Assembly (NCBI GenBank): GCA_016201205.1
Contig: JACQDF010000219.1
Span: 1 to 64,000, forward strand
Reading direction: 5' to 3'
Length of the DNA stretch: 64,000 nucleotides
Origin: Acidobacteriota bacterium
Lineage (GTDB): Bacteria > Acidobacteriota > Terriglobia > Bryobacterales > Bryobacteraceae
Shown: one piece after another, positions 41,351 to 50,943 of the stretch
Position numbering within the stretch: the stretch's first letter is position 1
How the letters are laid out: the number at the start of each line of letters is the position of its first letter
Made by a program: the position numbers and the translations under genes
The notes under the pieces: model-generated
The model's input: only the letters and a program-made list of their open reading frames with translations
Told to the model about the DNA's origin: nothing
The model's database searches: none

Positions 41351-42108
41351 ACTGCGAGCGCGTCAGGAAACTCCTTTATCCGACCCCGGCCAAATGCGAG
41401 GTTACCGTGGAACACGCCGAGGCCATGGCGCATCTGCGTTCGTGCGAGGCCTGCCGGAAAACGATTGACGCCCGCGCGGACTGGTCACGTGAACTACAGG
41501 CAGGTTTTCCCACGGAGAAGGCCCCGGATCGCTTGCGGCTGAAAATTGGTGCAATCGTTGCGGCGTCTCGACCAGCCCTGTTGTCCAGCCGGGTGGTGCA
41601 GGCGATGGCGGCAGCAGCGGTCGTGCTGGCAGTGCTGGCCGGCTGGCTCGTAAGCCGCGCCACTTCGCAGGCGTTTTTCCGCGCGATCTGCGAAGATCAC
41701 GCGAAGTATCTGAGCGGTGAGTCCCAACTTGCATCGGGCGATCCGAGACAGCTCGAATCCTGGTTCCGTGACAAGACGGATTTCGGAGTCCGCGTGCCGT
41801 TGCTCGGAACGTCCGAGTTGCTCGGCGCACGGCTCTGCTTCCTCAAGGAGCACAAGGCTGCGCTTGTCTTTTATCGGAAGGACAACCGGCCCGTGTCGTT
41901 GTTCCAGCTAAACGCAAGGGATGTGCGCCTCAGCGGCCTGGAGCGGTCCGTGATCGATGGCGCACCCCTATGGCGGATGTCCTATCGGGGCTTCGCACTG
42001 GCAGCCTTCGAGCAGCGTGGCGTCCTGAACGTTCTTGTGTCAGACCTGCGCGAAAGCGAATTGCTGCAACTCGCCTCGACAGCGCGAATCGAATCCGCCG
42101 GCTACTGA
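41347..42108 (+). CDS. Transmembrane anti-sigma factor with periplasmic sensor domain
   Basis: 253 aa. The cytoplasmic N-terminus has a zinc-finger-like HLRSCEACRKTID. One membrane helix follows (VVQAMAAAAVVLAVLAGWLV). The periplasmic domain of about 140 residues has FFRAICEDHAKYLSGES, FGVRVPLLGTSELLGARLCFL and AALVFYRKDNRPVSLF. The His/Cys pair in CEDHAKY could bind metal. Its place between a sigma factor and an RND pump suggests that it senses the pumped metal or compound at the envelope. Confidence 0.83.
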   Translation: MNCERVRKLLYPTPAKCEVTVEHAEAMAHLRSCEACRKTIDARADWSRELQAGFPTEKAPDRLRLKIGAIVAASRPALLSSRVVQAMAAAAVVLAVLAGWLVSRATSQAFFRAICEDHAKYLSGESQLASGDPRQLESWFRDKTDFGVRVPLLGTSELLGARLCFLKEHKAALVFYRKDNRPVSLFQLNARDVRLSGLERSVIDGAPLWRMSYRGFALAAFEQRGVLNVLVSDLRESELLQLASTARIESAGY

Positions 42109-42119
42109 GGAAATGGGAG

Positions 42120-45100
42120 ATGGTCCGAGGCTCGCTCAAAAACCCGTACGCTGTGGTGATCGGCGCACTCACCGTGATTCTGCTCGGCGGCGTCGCCATG
42201 AGTCGAATCCCAACCGACATCCTCCCCACCTTCAAGACACCGGCCGTACAGATCCTGACGCTTTATCCCGGAATGCCGGCGGAGGTCATGGAGAGGGACA
42301 TCACGACGAGACTGGAGCGGTGGACCGGGCAGGCGAATGGCGTCGCCCGCCAGGAGTCGCGTTCCATGATTGGAGTGAGCGTCGTTCGGGACTACTTCAG
42401 GCCGGACATCGATCCCAATACGGCGATGTCGCAGGTATCCTCGCTGGCGATTTCCGACCTCTACTATCTGCCGCCAGGCACCATCCCGCCGATGGTGATG
42501 CCATTCGATCCCACTGCGACGCTGCCGCTGGCTCTGCTGAGCGTGAGCAGTCCGATGTTCGACGAAACGCGGCTCTATGATGTCGCCTACTTCGACCTGC
42601 GGAACCGGCTCCAGGGAATCTCGGGCGTGATCGCACCCGCCGTGTATGGCGGCAGGATCAGACGCATCCTGGCGTACGTCGACCGCGACCGTTTGGAAAG
42701 CCGCCGGCTTTCTCCAATGGACGTGGTGCAGACGCTTCAGTTGTTCAACACGTTGATCCCAACCGGCAACGCCAAGATCGGCGATTTCGACTATCAGGTG
42801 AATGCCAACGGAATGGTCCCGCACGTTGCCGAGATGAACGGCTTTCCCGTGAAGATTGACGAGCGAGGCGCGCCGGTCTTCATCCGCGACGTTGCCAAGG
42901 TCGAGGACTCACATCAGATCCAAACCAACATTGTCCACGTCAATGGCAAGCGACAGGTCTACATCCCAATCTACCGGCAGCCAGGCGCCAATACGATTGG
43001 CGTGGTCGAGGGGGTCAAGTCGGCGATTGCCGGCATCCTGACGCGTCTGCCCAAGGGCATCCACCTCGATGTCGTCTTCGATCAGTCCATTTATGTGCGG
43101 AAGGCAATTCAGAGCCTCCGAAACGAGGTCATTCTCGGCGCCTTTCTTGCCGGAGTCATGATCCTTGTGTTCATCGGGAGTTTTCGGTCGACGGCTGCGA
43201 TTCTGCTGTCGATCCCTCTGTCGATTCTCGCGGCCGTGATTGGCCTTTATTTCACCGACAACAGCCTCAATGTGATGACGCTGGGCGGCCTGGCGCTGGC
43301 GGTAGGCCGCCTGGTGGATGACTCCATCGTCGTACTCGAAAATACGCACCGGCACCTTGCGATGGGTAAGCCGCCGGAGGTAGCGACCCTGGAAGCCGCC
43401 GAAGAGGTTCGGATGCCGATCCTGGTGGCCACCATCGCCACGATCGTGGTTTTCGCCCCGGTGGTTTTCTTGAGCGGAATCGGCAGATTCCTGTTTACGC
43501 CGCTCGCGCTGAGCGTCACCTTCGCGATGATCGTCTCCTACATTGTCGCCGTGACTGTTGTACCCGCCTATTGCTCCCGCTTCCTTCGCCATAGAGCCCG
43601 CAATGCCAGACCCCGTCTGTTTGACCGAGTCTACGAGCGGTTCAAAGGCGGTTATGTGAGCACCCTGCGCCGGGCACTCGATCGCAAGCTCGCTGTCCTG
43701 CTTGCGATCGTCGTGGTGGTGGGCGGATCGGGCCTTCTCTTTCCACTGATCGGCAGGGAGTTGTTTCCGCAGGTCGACTCCGGACAGTTCAGCATCCTTA
43801 TGCGTGCTCCTTCCGGGACCCGAATCGAACGAACCGAGTCTCACGTAACAAATGTGGAGCGGGTGATTCGCCAAGCGATCACGGAATCCGACTTGCTAAT
43901 GCTCATCTCCAACACCGGAGTCCTCTACGATTGGCCCGCCGCCTACACGCCCAATGCCGGCCCGATGGACTCCTACCTCATGGTTCAGCTCGCCGAAGAT
44001 CACCGCGTGCCCACACTCGAGTATGTACGGCGGCTGCGCAAGCTTCTTGGTGAGAAGTTCCCGTTTGTCGAGTTCTCTTTCGAGACCGGAGGCCTGATCC
44101 GCTCGGCGACTACGATGGGCCTCCCGAGTCCCATCAACATTCAGGTGGAGGGGAACCAGCTCGGAATTGCCCGCGAAACCGCGAGCAAGATCGCCGATGA
44201 AATTCGCGGCATTCGCGGCCTCGTGGACGTGCGAGTTCATCAGCGCCTCGATTATCCCCAACTTTCGCTCGATATCGATCGGACCAAGGCCGGCCTGCTG
44301 GGAGTCAACGCCGTTGAAACCGTGAAGAACATCGTCACCGGACTAAACTCCAGCGTCAACTTCAACCCCGCTTTCTGGATCGACGAGCGGAACGGGAATC
44401 ACTACTTTGTCGGCGTTCAATATCGGGAAGAGGATATCCGCTCGCTCGATACCCTGTTCGACATCCCGATTACCGGCCTGGCGCAGCAGCGCACCGGCGC
44501 CGCTTTTCGAAACCTGCATCGGGCGGCGCCTCGGGCCCCGGAAGCCGATGGCGCCCGGCCCGTGTTGTTGCGCAATTTCGCCTCGATCAGCCGGACCTCG
44601 GCTCCCACGGAAGTAAACCATCACAACATCACGCGGGTGATTGACCTATACGCCGGCGTCGACGGCCGCGACGTTGGCTCCGTCTCCGCCGAAATCGAAG
44701 AGCGGCTCGCGGTGAAGAAATGGCCGGAAGGCTATTTCGTGCGGATGCGGGGTGAGGTCGCATCCATGAGGGAGTCGTTCCAGGGGCTGGCGTTTGGCTT
44801 CGTTTTGGCGGTCGTGCTGATTTACTTCGTCATGACGCCGTTGTTCCGCAGCTTCCTCGATCCGCTGATCGTCATGCTGGCCGTTCCGCTGGGGCTCGCC
44901 GGCGTGCTCTGGATTCTCTTCGTCACAGGGACGACGCTCAATATTCAATCGTTCATGGGAACGATCTTCATGGTTGGAATCGCACAATCCAACAGCACGT
45001 TGCTGGTGGAATTTGCCAATCGTCTGCGCGACGCCGGCATGCCGCCTCGCGACGCCGTTGTCGAGGCTGCGGGAACGCGTCTCCGTCCGATTCTGATGAC

Positions 45101-45254
45101 TGCGGGCGCGGCTTTGATCGCCTTGCTGCCGGCCGCGCTGAACGCCGGCGACCCGGCTGCTCCACTGGCACGCGCCGTTATCGGCGGTCTGGCGTCGTCA
45201 ACCCTGCTGACCTTGATCGCGGTGCCGCTCCTCTACCTGGAGTTAAAGAAGTGA
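42120..45254 (+). CDS. RND-family efflux transporter permease
   Basis: 1,044 aa from ATG 42120; the ORF-track start at 41970 lies in the anti-sigma gene. Twelve helices are expected; the first is NPYAVVIGALTVILLGGVAMSRIP. The RND signature region in helices 4-6 is GGLALAVGRLVDDSIVVLENTHRHL, with the proton-relay acidic pair DD. LFPQVDSGQFSILMRAPSGT begins the second periplasmic domain, and FMGTIFMVGIAQSNSTLLVEFAN ends the second half. HAE/HME assignment cannot be made by eye. It would pump substrate from periplasm or membrane with the adaptor and TolC protein downstream; the adaptor start overlaps its stop (GTGA). Confidence 0.92.
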   Translation: MVRGSLKNPYAVVIGALTVILLGGVAMSRIPTDILPTFKTPAVQILTLYPGMPAEVMERDITTRLERWTGQANGVARQESRSMIGVSVVRDYFRPDIDPNTAMSQVSSLAISDLYYLPPGTIPPMVMPFDPTATLPLALLSVSSPMFDETRLYDVAYFDLRNRLQGISGVIAPAVYGGRIRRILAYVDRDRLESRRLSPMDVVQTLQLFNTLIPTGNAKIGDFDYQVNANGMVPHVAEMNGFPVKIDERGAPVFIRDVAKVEDSHQIQTNIVHVNGKRQVYIPIYRQPGANTIGVVEGVKSAIAGILTRLPKGIHLDVVFDQSIYVRKAIQSLRNEVILGAFLAGVMILVFIGSFRSTAAILLSIPLSILAAVIGLYFTDNSLNVMTLGGLALAVGRLVDDSIVVLENTHRHLAMGKPPEVATLEAAEEVRMPILVATIATIVVFAPVVFLSGIGRFLFTPLALSVTFAMIVSYIVAVTVVPAYCSRFLRHRARNARPRLFDRVYERFKGGYVSTLRRALDRKLAVLLAIVVVVGGSGLLFPLIGRELFPQVDSGQFSILMRAPSGTRIERTESHVTNVERVIRQAITESDLLMLISNTGVLYDWPAAYTPNAGPMDSYLMVQLAEDHRVPTLEYVRRLRKLLGEKFPFVEFSFETGGLIRSATTMGLPSPINIQVEGNQLGIARETASKIADEIRGIRGLVDVRVHQRLDYPQLSLDIDRTKAGLLGVNAVETVKNIVTGLNSSVNFNPAFWIDERNGNHYFVGVQYREEDIRSLDTLFDIPITGLAQQRTGAAFRNLHRAAPRAPEADGARPVLLRNFASISRTSAPTEVNHHNITRVIDLYAGVDGRDVGSVSAEIEERLAVKKWPEGYFVRMRGEVASMRESFQGLAFGFVLAVVLIYFVMTPLFRSFLDPLIVMLAVPLGLAGVLWILFVTGTTLNIQSFMGTIFMVGIAQSNSTLLVEFANRLRDAGMPPRDAVVEAAGTRLRPILMTAGAALIALLPAALNAGDPAAPLARAVIGGLASSTLLTLIAVPLLYLELKK

Positions 45255-46444
45255 AGACTCTTTCGTTATGGCTGTTATTCGTAAGCGTGGGCCTGACCAG
45301 CGCCTGCTCGAGAGGGGTAAAAGGGCAAGCGCCTGCCGCGGAACGAGCCGCCGCCGTGGTGACGGTGTCCACGGCCAAGCCCCAACGGCGCGAACTGGTG
45401 GACCACCTCGACCTGACAGCCACGCTTGCACCCTACGAACAGGTCACCATCTACGCTCGGGTCTCCGGGTACCTGAAATCTATTGCCGTCGACATCGGCG
45501 ACCACGTCAGGCGCGGTCAGATGATCGCGGTTCTTGAGACACCCGAGATGGAAGCCGAGATCGAAGCGAAGCGGGCCTCGCTGCTCAAGGCTCAGGCCGC
45601 TGTCGAGCAATCTCGTGCTGTAGTCGATCAGATGCGAGCGGAGGCCGAATTCGCTGCGATCAGTTTCAAGCGCCTGAAAGCGGTTCATGATCGAGACGCT
45701 GACATACTTCCGGAGCAGGATGTCGATCAGGCACGCGCTGCCCTCGGAGTCGCGGACGGCAAGTGGAGGGCCTCCGAGACTCAGGTCAAAGTGTCGGAAG
45801 CCGCCGTCCGAGCGGCCCAAGCGGAGATTTCGACACTCGAGGCGGTGATCCGGTACGCCCGCCTCGAGGCGCCCATCGACGGGGTGGTCACCGAGCGGTT
45901 CGTCGATCCCGGCGATCTGATTCAAACCGCTTCCGCATCGCGGACGCAGTCGGCGCCGATTGTCACGATGGCTCGCATCGATCGGCTGCGTGTGGTTTTC
46001 GACGTGCCCGAATCCGCCGCCTCTCGCGTGCATGCGGGATCAGCGGCGACGGTCCGCGCGGAGAGCGCAGATGTCGAGGCGACGCCTTCCCGGATCACAC
46101 GCGTGGCAGGCGCTCTAAGTGCCGCGAGCCGCACCATGCGCGCCGAAATCGAGTTGGCAAATCCGCGGGAGCGGCTTCGTCCCGGGTCCACCGCCAAGGT
46201 ATCGCTGGCGGTTGGCGCTACTTCCGGTGCGATCACGGTGCCGGTCGCCGCACTGCGCTCCGAGGGGACCCAGCGGGTCGTCTACTGCGTCGAGCGCGGG
46301 CTCGCAAAACGAGTATCCGTCAAGACCGGTCTTGAATCCGCGGAATGGGTGCAGGTTGTGGCTGGGCTTTCCGGCGATGAGGAAGTGATTCTCCAGGCGG
46401 CTGGGACGCTTACTGACGGCACGGCAGTCAAGGTGGAGAAATGA
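45251..46444 (+). CDS. RND periplasmic adaptor lipoprotein (MFP/HlyD family)
   Basis: 397 aa. Lipoprotein signal with lipobox LTSACS, a barrel-sandwich hybrid with VSGYLKSIAVDIGDHVRRGQMI, a long alpha-hairpin coiled coil (MEAEIEAKRASLLKAQAAVEQS...), LEAPIDGVVTERFVDPGDLI and the beta-barrel/membrane-proximal domain. It links the RND permease to the outer-membrane channel. Overlaps the genes on both sides by four bases. Confidence 0.92.
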   Translation: MKTLSLWLLFVSVGLTSACSRGVKGQAPAAERAAAVVTVSTAKPQRRELVDHLDLTATLAPYEQVTIYARVSGYLKSIAVDIGDHVRRGQMIAVLETPEMEAEIEAKRASLLKAQAAVEQSRAVVDQMRAEAEFAAISFKRLKAVHDRDADILPEQDVDQARAALGVADGKWRASETQVKVSEAAVRAAQAEISTLEAVIRYARLEAPIDGVVTERFVDPGDLIQTASASRTQSAPIVTMARIDRLRVVFDVPESAASRVHAGSAATVRAESADVEATPSRITRVAGALSAASRTMRAEIELANPRERLRPGSTAKVSLAVGATSGAITVPVAALRSEGTQRVVYCVERGLAKRVSVKTGLESAEWVQVVAGLSGDEEVILQAAGTLTDGTAVKVEK

Positions 46445-47709
46445 AGGCGCGTCTGCTCACTCTCGCCATAATGAGCATGGCAGCCCGCGCGGAGACTCCG
46501 ATCACGCCCGCCAAAGCCCGCGAGATGGCGCTTCAGCACAATCCCTCCATCGAGACTGCCCGCCGCAGGCTGGTGGAGGCCGATGCCAGGATTCGCCAGG
46601 CCCGAGCCGAATACTTTCCTCAACTCGGCTTCAGCGGCATAGCCAAGGCCGGTCTGTCAGGGGCTATGAACTTGATCAACCCCATGGGTCTCGCGAATTC
46701 CCCGTTCTTCCGCAATCTTGCCGGCTCCTTCAACGTGCAGTTCACTGGACTCGACTTTGGCCGCCGAGAGCACCGCCTGGCGTTGGAGCGGCAGCGACGA
46801 GAGGTGATCGAAGCCGAACTCCGGACCCGTGAAGCGGAAGTCCTGGCCGAGACCGAACGGGGTTACTATGAACTGCTCGGCGCGCGCCGGCTTCGGTCCG
46901 TGGCAGAATCCATCGTGCGAAGCCATGAGACGATCGTCCGGCAGGCGCAGGCGTATTACGATGCGCAAATGCGCTCTCGCGTCGATGTTGAGCTGGCTCG
47001 CACGGCTTTGGCTGGCGTCCAACTCCGGCTGGTGGAGGCCGGCAACGGCGTTCAGGTGGCCGCAGCCAGGTTTGGGCGTTCATTGGGCGGCGCACAGGAT
47101 ACAGATTATGTTCCCGACGAAGGTGATCTTGGCGTTGCCAGGCCTGAGCCGCTCGAGTCGCTGGTTAAGGAGGCATTCCGGCTCCGCCCCGAGTTACGAT
47201 CGCTCGCAGCCGAGCGGGAGGCGCTGGCGGAGAAGGTGCGGCTGGCGAGGAGCCAACGCAAGCCGCAGTTCTCTTTGGCCTTCGCCGGCGGTTACGCAAG
47301 ATTCACCGATGTCAAGGCTGAGCAGTTGATGGCGACCGGCCTCGGTTTGGGACTGCCGCTGTTCACCGGCGGAAGGCTGGAGGGACAGATTCAGGAGGCG
47401 AAAGCTGCGGTGCGCGTTCTCGAGAGCCGGCAGGAAGAGCTGAGGCAGCAAGTCGAGTTCGAGGTCCGCTCAGCATGGCTGCGTGTCGAGACTGCACTCG
47501 AGTTGGTCGCAGTGCGGAAGGTCCAGATCGAGTCGGCTCGGCAGGCGTTGCGCCTCGCGTCAGAGAGATACAAGGAACGGCTTGGCAGTGCGGTCGAATT
47601 GAATGCGGCGCAGGCTGACTTTGCGCAGGCGGCGGCGGGCGAAGTGACCGCTCTCTACGATGCGAAGGTCGCCGAGTCGGCGTTGCGCTTTGCCGCCGGC
47701 CAACGCTAG
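46441..47709 (+). CDS. TolC-family outer-membrane efflux channel
   Basis: 422 aa with a short signal (ARLLTLAIMSMAARAE) and two homologous halves of long amphipathic helices: ITPAKAREMALQHNPSIETARRRL and SLVKEAFRLRPELRSLAAEREA. FGRREHRLALERQRREV and GLPLFTGGRLEGQIQEAKAAV match OEP family repeats. It forms the outer-membrane exit of the RND pump and is the last gene of the operon. Confidence 0.9.
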   Translation: MKARLLTLAIMSMAARAETPITPAKAREMALQHNPSIETARRRLVEADARIRQARAEYFPQLGFSGIAKAGLSGAMNLINPMGLANSPFFRNLAGSFNVQFTGLDFGRREHRLALERQRREVIEAELRTREAEVLAETERGYYELLGARRLRSVAESIVRSHETIVRQAQAYYDAQMRSRVDVELARTALAGVQLRLVEAGNGVQVAAARFGRSLGGAQDTDYVPDEGDLGVARPEPLESLVKEAFRLRPELRSLAAEREALAEKVRLARSQRKPQFSLAFAGGYARFTDVKAEQLMATGLGLGLPLFTGGRLEGQIQEAKAAVRVLESRQEELRQQVEFEVRSAWLRVETALELVAVRKVQIESARQALRLASERYKERLGSAVELNAAQADFAQAAAGEVTALYDAKVAESALRFAAGQR

Positions 47710-47914
47710 ACAAAATGCGATCGCTATCTATGGCGACGAGACCGACCACCCTGCCCATGGAGCGCAGCGGCGTCCTTGGCTTGATCCAGCCCGTCGAGCG
47801 TCAGTTCGATCTGCACGAAGTGCTGCCAGTCCCGCTCTATCTCGGCGGCTCGCTTACTCTTTTCAGTTTGGCTGGATCTCCCACCGGAAGGTGGCCGTAA
47901 GTCTTTGAGTTCAG
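47710..47914. other. Gene-free junction between the efflux operon and tRNA-Val
   Basis: About 205 bp. The minus strand carries an unexplained open stretch reading KSKRAAEIERDWQHFVQIEL...AAALHG that could be the tail of a lost gene, possibly an integration gene; I cannot assign it. No transposase or integrase is recognisable. Confidence 0.35.
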
Positions 47915-47991
47915 TGGTGGGCCCGACAGAACTCGAATCTGTGACCTCTACCGTGTCAAGGTAGCGCTCTAACCAACTGAGCTACGGGCCC
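47915..47991 (-). tRNA. tRNA-Val (GAC)
   Basis: The minus strand folds as GGGCCCG acceptor, GCTC-AGTTGGTTA-GAGC D arm, CTACC-TTGACAC-GGTAG anticodon arm (anticodon GAC), AGGTC variable loop, ACAGA-TTCGAGT-TCTGT T arm, then the closing CGGGCCC and encoded ACCA. Its 3' end faces the accessory island, the usual side for integration into tRNA genes. Confidence 0.96.
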
Positions 47992-48028
47992 TCGCGCGGT
48001 GACGCCTTAGTGTAACACGGCGGGCGTC

Positions 48029-48859
48029 TCAGATCCCCTTCAAATCCTTCAAACCCGCCTCCACCTTCTTCCTCAGCGCCTTGGACTCTTTGTTCTCCGG
48101 AAGCCCTTTCAGCGTCTCGAGCGCCTGCGTCAGGAAATGCTTGTAGTGATCCGGCCGTCCCAGTTTCTTCTTGCCAAACAGCGCCGCCTGGGCATGGAGC
48201 GTCTGCGCCATCGCCTGCATGAATACATCTTTGGACACCTTCGCCGACTCACTCTTCAGCACATCGGTGGCCTTGGCTGTATCGTTGGACGCGCCGGCGG
48301 CACTGCAAACCGCCAGCAGGACGCTGCGCCTGAGTGCGTCGTTCTGCGCCTTTTCCACGTCCGGCGGTCCGGGCAGAAAGCCCGTCGATACTTTGTCGAG
48401 CATGGCCACCGGCGCCACCGTTCCAGCCGGCACTCTGAATTCAAGCGGCACTTCCGACCCCGTCTGCGCCTTCGTAAACTTGTCGAAGTCTTCAGCGAAC
48501 TGTATCGAGTATCGCGACGCTATCGAGCGGAAGCTGCCGACGTATTTGTGGAACGGCGTCGCGTTTGTCTTGTTCGCCTGCGCCCCTTGCTCGAAGGTTT
48601 CGGCGATGTCGATGTACGCCTGGGCAATGCCGGCGAGCAGCACCAGCCGAAATGGCCGCGCCTTGGCGGTAAAGTCGTTTTGCGAGTTCAGGATCTTCTC
48701 CAACTGGTCGCTCGCCTTGCCGTAGTCGCTATTGCCAACGTTCTCTTTGGCCGCCTGCCAATAGAAGGCCGGCGTTCCAGGTCTCGGCGGCGTCGGCCCG
48801 CTGGAGCAGGAAAAGATTGGCAGCATCATCGCGCCAATGAGCAGGGGTTTCCGGTGCAT
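48029..48859 (-). CDS. Predicted lipoprotein of unknown function, helical repeats
   Basis: 276 aa from ATG 48859 (MHRKPLLIGAMMLPIFSCSSG), a lipoprotein signal with Cys at the lipobox. The rest is largely helical (YWQAAKENVGNSDYGKASDQLEKIL, FRLVLLAGIAQAYIDIAETFEQG), TPR-like in appearance, ending in Lys-rich helices. I know no function. It may be specific to this acidobacterial group. The ORF-track start at 48961 would extend it past the lipobox and is unlikely. Confidence 0.7.
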   Translation of the reverse strand: MHRKPLLIGAMMLPIFSCSSGPTPPRPGTPAFYWQAAKENVGNSDYGKASDQLEKILNSQNDFTAKARPFRLVLLAGIAQAYIDIAETFEQGAQANKTNATPFHKYVGSFRSIASRYSIQFAEDFDKFTKAQTGSEVPLEFRVPAGTVAPVAMLDKVSTGFLPGPPDVEKAQNDALRRSVLLAVCSAAGASNDTAKATDVLKSESAKVSKDVFMQAMAQTLHAQAALFGKKKLGRPDHYKHFLTQALETLKGLPENKESKALRKKVEAGLKDLKGI

Positions 48860-48993
48860 GGGTGTCTCCGGGAAATGATTATCACAGTGCGGCGTCCAGT
48901 GCAATCGGCCCTGTCGCCCACAGTCGCCCACAACGGCGAGAAACTGAACATTGCGCAGCATGAGTCTCCCTAGTATATTCGGACTGGTCTGCC

Positions 48994-50943
48994 ATGCAAT
49001 TTCTACTTTTTCTGCTGCTCACCACCACCGCTTCCGCCGAACCCGTCATCTTGAGCCTCGAGAAATCACCGCACGCCCGCTTGAAGAATGTCCCTCTCTC
49101 CGCGGTCCGGATCACCAGCGGCTTCTGGGCCGAGCGACGCAGGATCAACGTCGAGCGAAGCATCCCCACCATGCTCGAGCTGCTCGAAGAGCACGGCGTG
49201 ATGGATAATTTCCGCCGCCTCAGCGGGCGGAAGAGCGCCGCCCGCCGCGGGCCGCTCTACACGGACTCCGACATCTACAAGTGGATGGAAGCGGTCGGCT
49301 TCGTCTTGCAGTCCGAAGACCATCCGGCGCTCAGAGCCGCCTTCGAACGCCTGACGGAAGACATCCTGGCCGCACAGGAGCCTTCCGGCTACCTCAACAC
49401 GTACTATCAGGACGACCTCCGCTCGAAGCGCTTTACGGAAATGCACCGCGGCCATGAATTGTACTGCCTCGGCCATCTGCTCGAAGCGGCGATCGCCTAC
49501 TATCGAGCCACTGGCAACCGCCGCCTGCTGGATGGCGGCATCCGCTTCGTCGAATACCTGCTCAGCGACTTCGGACCGGACAAGCGCCCTCTGCTCGCCG
49601 GCCATCCCAACATCGAGATGGCGCTCATCGAGCTGTACCGTACCGCAGCCGATAAGCGCTATCTTGATCTGGCCGCCTATATCCTGCGCGGTGACGGTGA
49701 AAAGCTGAAGCTCACGCCCGCGCAGCTTACCTACATGTTCAGCGGCAAGCCCTTCATCGAGCGCACCATTCTGGAAGGGCACGCCGTCCGCGCCGGCTAT
49801 GCGGCTGCCGGCGCCGCCGATTACCTGCTGGAAACCGGCGACCCCGCTTACAAGCGCACGCTCGACCTGCTCTGGGACGATCTGGTGCGGCACAAGATGT
49901 ACGTCACCGGCGGCATTGGCTCGCGAGCCGAGGGGGAAGCGTTCGGCGAGGCCTACGAATTGCCCAACGCCAGGGCTTACACGGAAAGCTGCGCCGCCAT
50001 CGCCAACATGATGTGGAACTGGCGCATGCTCGCCGCCACCGGCGATGCCAAGTACGCCGACGTCATCGAAACGGCGCTCTACAACTCGATCAACTCCGGC
50101 ATGTCGCTCGACGGCACACTGTACTGCTACCGCAATCCGCTCGAGCTACGCGGCGATGCGAAGGAGAGAATCCGCAATCCGTGGTATAGCACCACCTGCT
50201 GTCCGCCGAACCTCGAGCGCATTCTCGCCTCGCTGCCCGGATATCTCTACTCGACTTCGCAGGAAGGGCTGTACGTGCATCTCTACGAGAACAGCACGCT
50301 CAACGGGAAGCTCGCCGATGGCTCGCCAATCGGCATGACGCAATCGACGCGCTATCCCTGGGAAGGCGGAATCGACATCGCCGTGAACCCGTCGGGGACG
50401 AAAGAATTCACGCTCTTGCTGCGCATCCCGGGATGGGCTGCCGGGGCGCAGCTTAGCGTGAACGGCAAGAGCCTGGGAGCCGTCAAGCCCGGCGAGTACT
50501 TCGCCGTGCGGCGGAACTGGCGGCCCGGCGACCATGTGCGCCTTTCGCTTCCAATGGATGTGCAGCTCCTGGTGGCGCATCCGCTGGTCAAGGAGAATAG
50601 CGGCCGCGTCGCCGTCCGGCGCGGACCGCTCATCTATACACTCGAGCAGACGGATCAGCCTTCGGGCGTGTCCGTGCTGGAAAGCGCGCTGGTTCTTTCT
50701 TCGGAGCCCGCGAAGGATTTCACCGCCGAATTCCGCCAACATCTGCTTGGCGGAGTCGTCGTGCTGAAGCATCGCGGCGCCGCGCCGCCGACGCCCTACG
50801 CGCAAATTCCGCTATACCAGAGTCTGGCCGTGGCGCCGTCGAAACCTGGCAAGCCCGTGGACCTCGTTCTTGTGCCCTACTACACCTTCTCGAACCGCGG
50901 CCCGGCCGCCATGCAAGTGTGGATGCCTTACTTGCGGCGCTAA
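48994..50943 (+). CDS. GH127-family beta-L-arabinofuranosidase (DUF1680)
   Basis: 649 aa with a signal peptide (FLLFLLLTTTASAE). Family segments: RITSGFWAERRRINVERSIPT, MHRGHELYCLGHLLEAAIAYY, YVTGGIGSRAEGEAFGEAYELP (catalytic-site Glu region), STTCCPPNLERILASLPGYLY with the Cys pair that binds zinc and serves as nucleophile in HypBA1-type enzymes. The C-terminal beta-sandwich includes LPMDVQLLVAHPLV. It would release L-arabinofuranose from plant cell-wall polymers outside the cytoplasm, fitting a soil polymer degrader. Confidence 0.9.
   Translation: MQFLLFLLLTTTASAEPVILSLEKSPHARLKNVPLSAVRITSGFWAERRRINVERSIPTMLELLEEHGVMDNFRRLSGRKSAARRGPLYTDSDIYKWMEAVGFVLQSEDHPALRAAFERLTEDILAAQEPSGYLNTYYQDDLRSKRFTEMHRGHELYCLGHLLEAAIAYYRATGNRRLLDGGIRFVEYLLSDFGPDKRPLLAGHPNIEMALIELYRTAADKRYLDLAAYILRGDGEKLKLTPAQLTYMFSGKPFIERTILEGHAVRAGYAAAGAADYLLETGDPAYKRTLDLLWDDLVRHKMYVTGGIGSRAEGEAFGEAYELPNARAYTESCAAIANMMWNWRMLAATGDAKYADVIETALYNSINSGMSLDGTLYCYRNPLELRGDAKERIRNPWYSTTCCPPNLERILASLPGYLYSTSQEGLYVHLYENSTLNGKLADGSPIGMTQSTRYPWEGGIDIAVNPSGTKEFTLLLRIPGWAAGAQLSVNGKSLGAVKPGEYFAVRRNWRPGDHVRLSLPMDVQLLVAHPLVKENSGRVAVRRGPLIYTLEQTDQPSGVSVLESALVLSSEPAKDFTAEFRQHLLGGVVVLKHRGAAPPTPYAQIPLYQSLAVAPSKPGKPVDLVLVPYYTFSNRGPAAMQVWMPYLRR

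Noticed and set aside
47760-47905. Integrase remnant on the minus strand
   Set aside because: The open stretch has no tyrosine-recombinase motif; left as unassigned.
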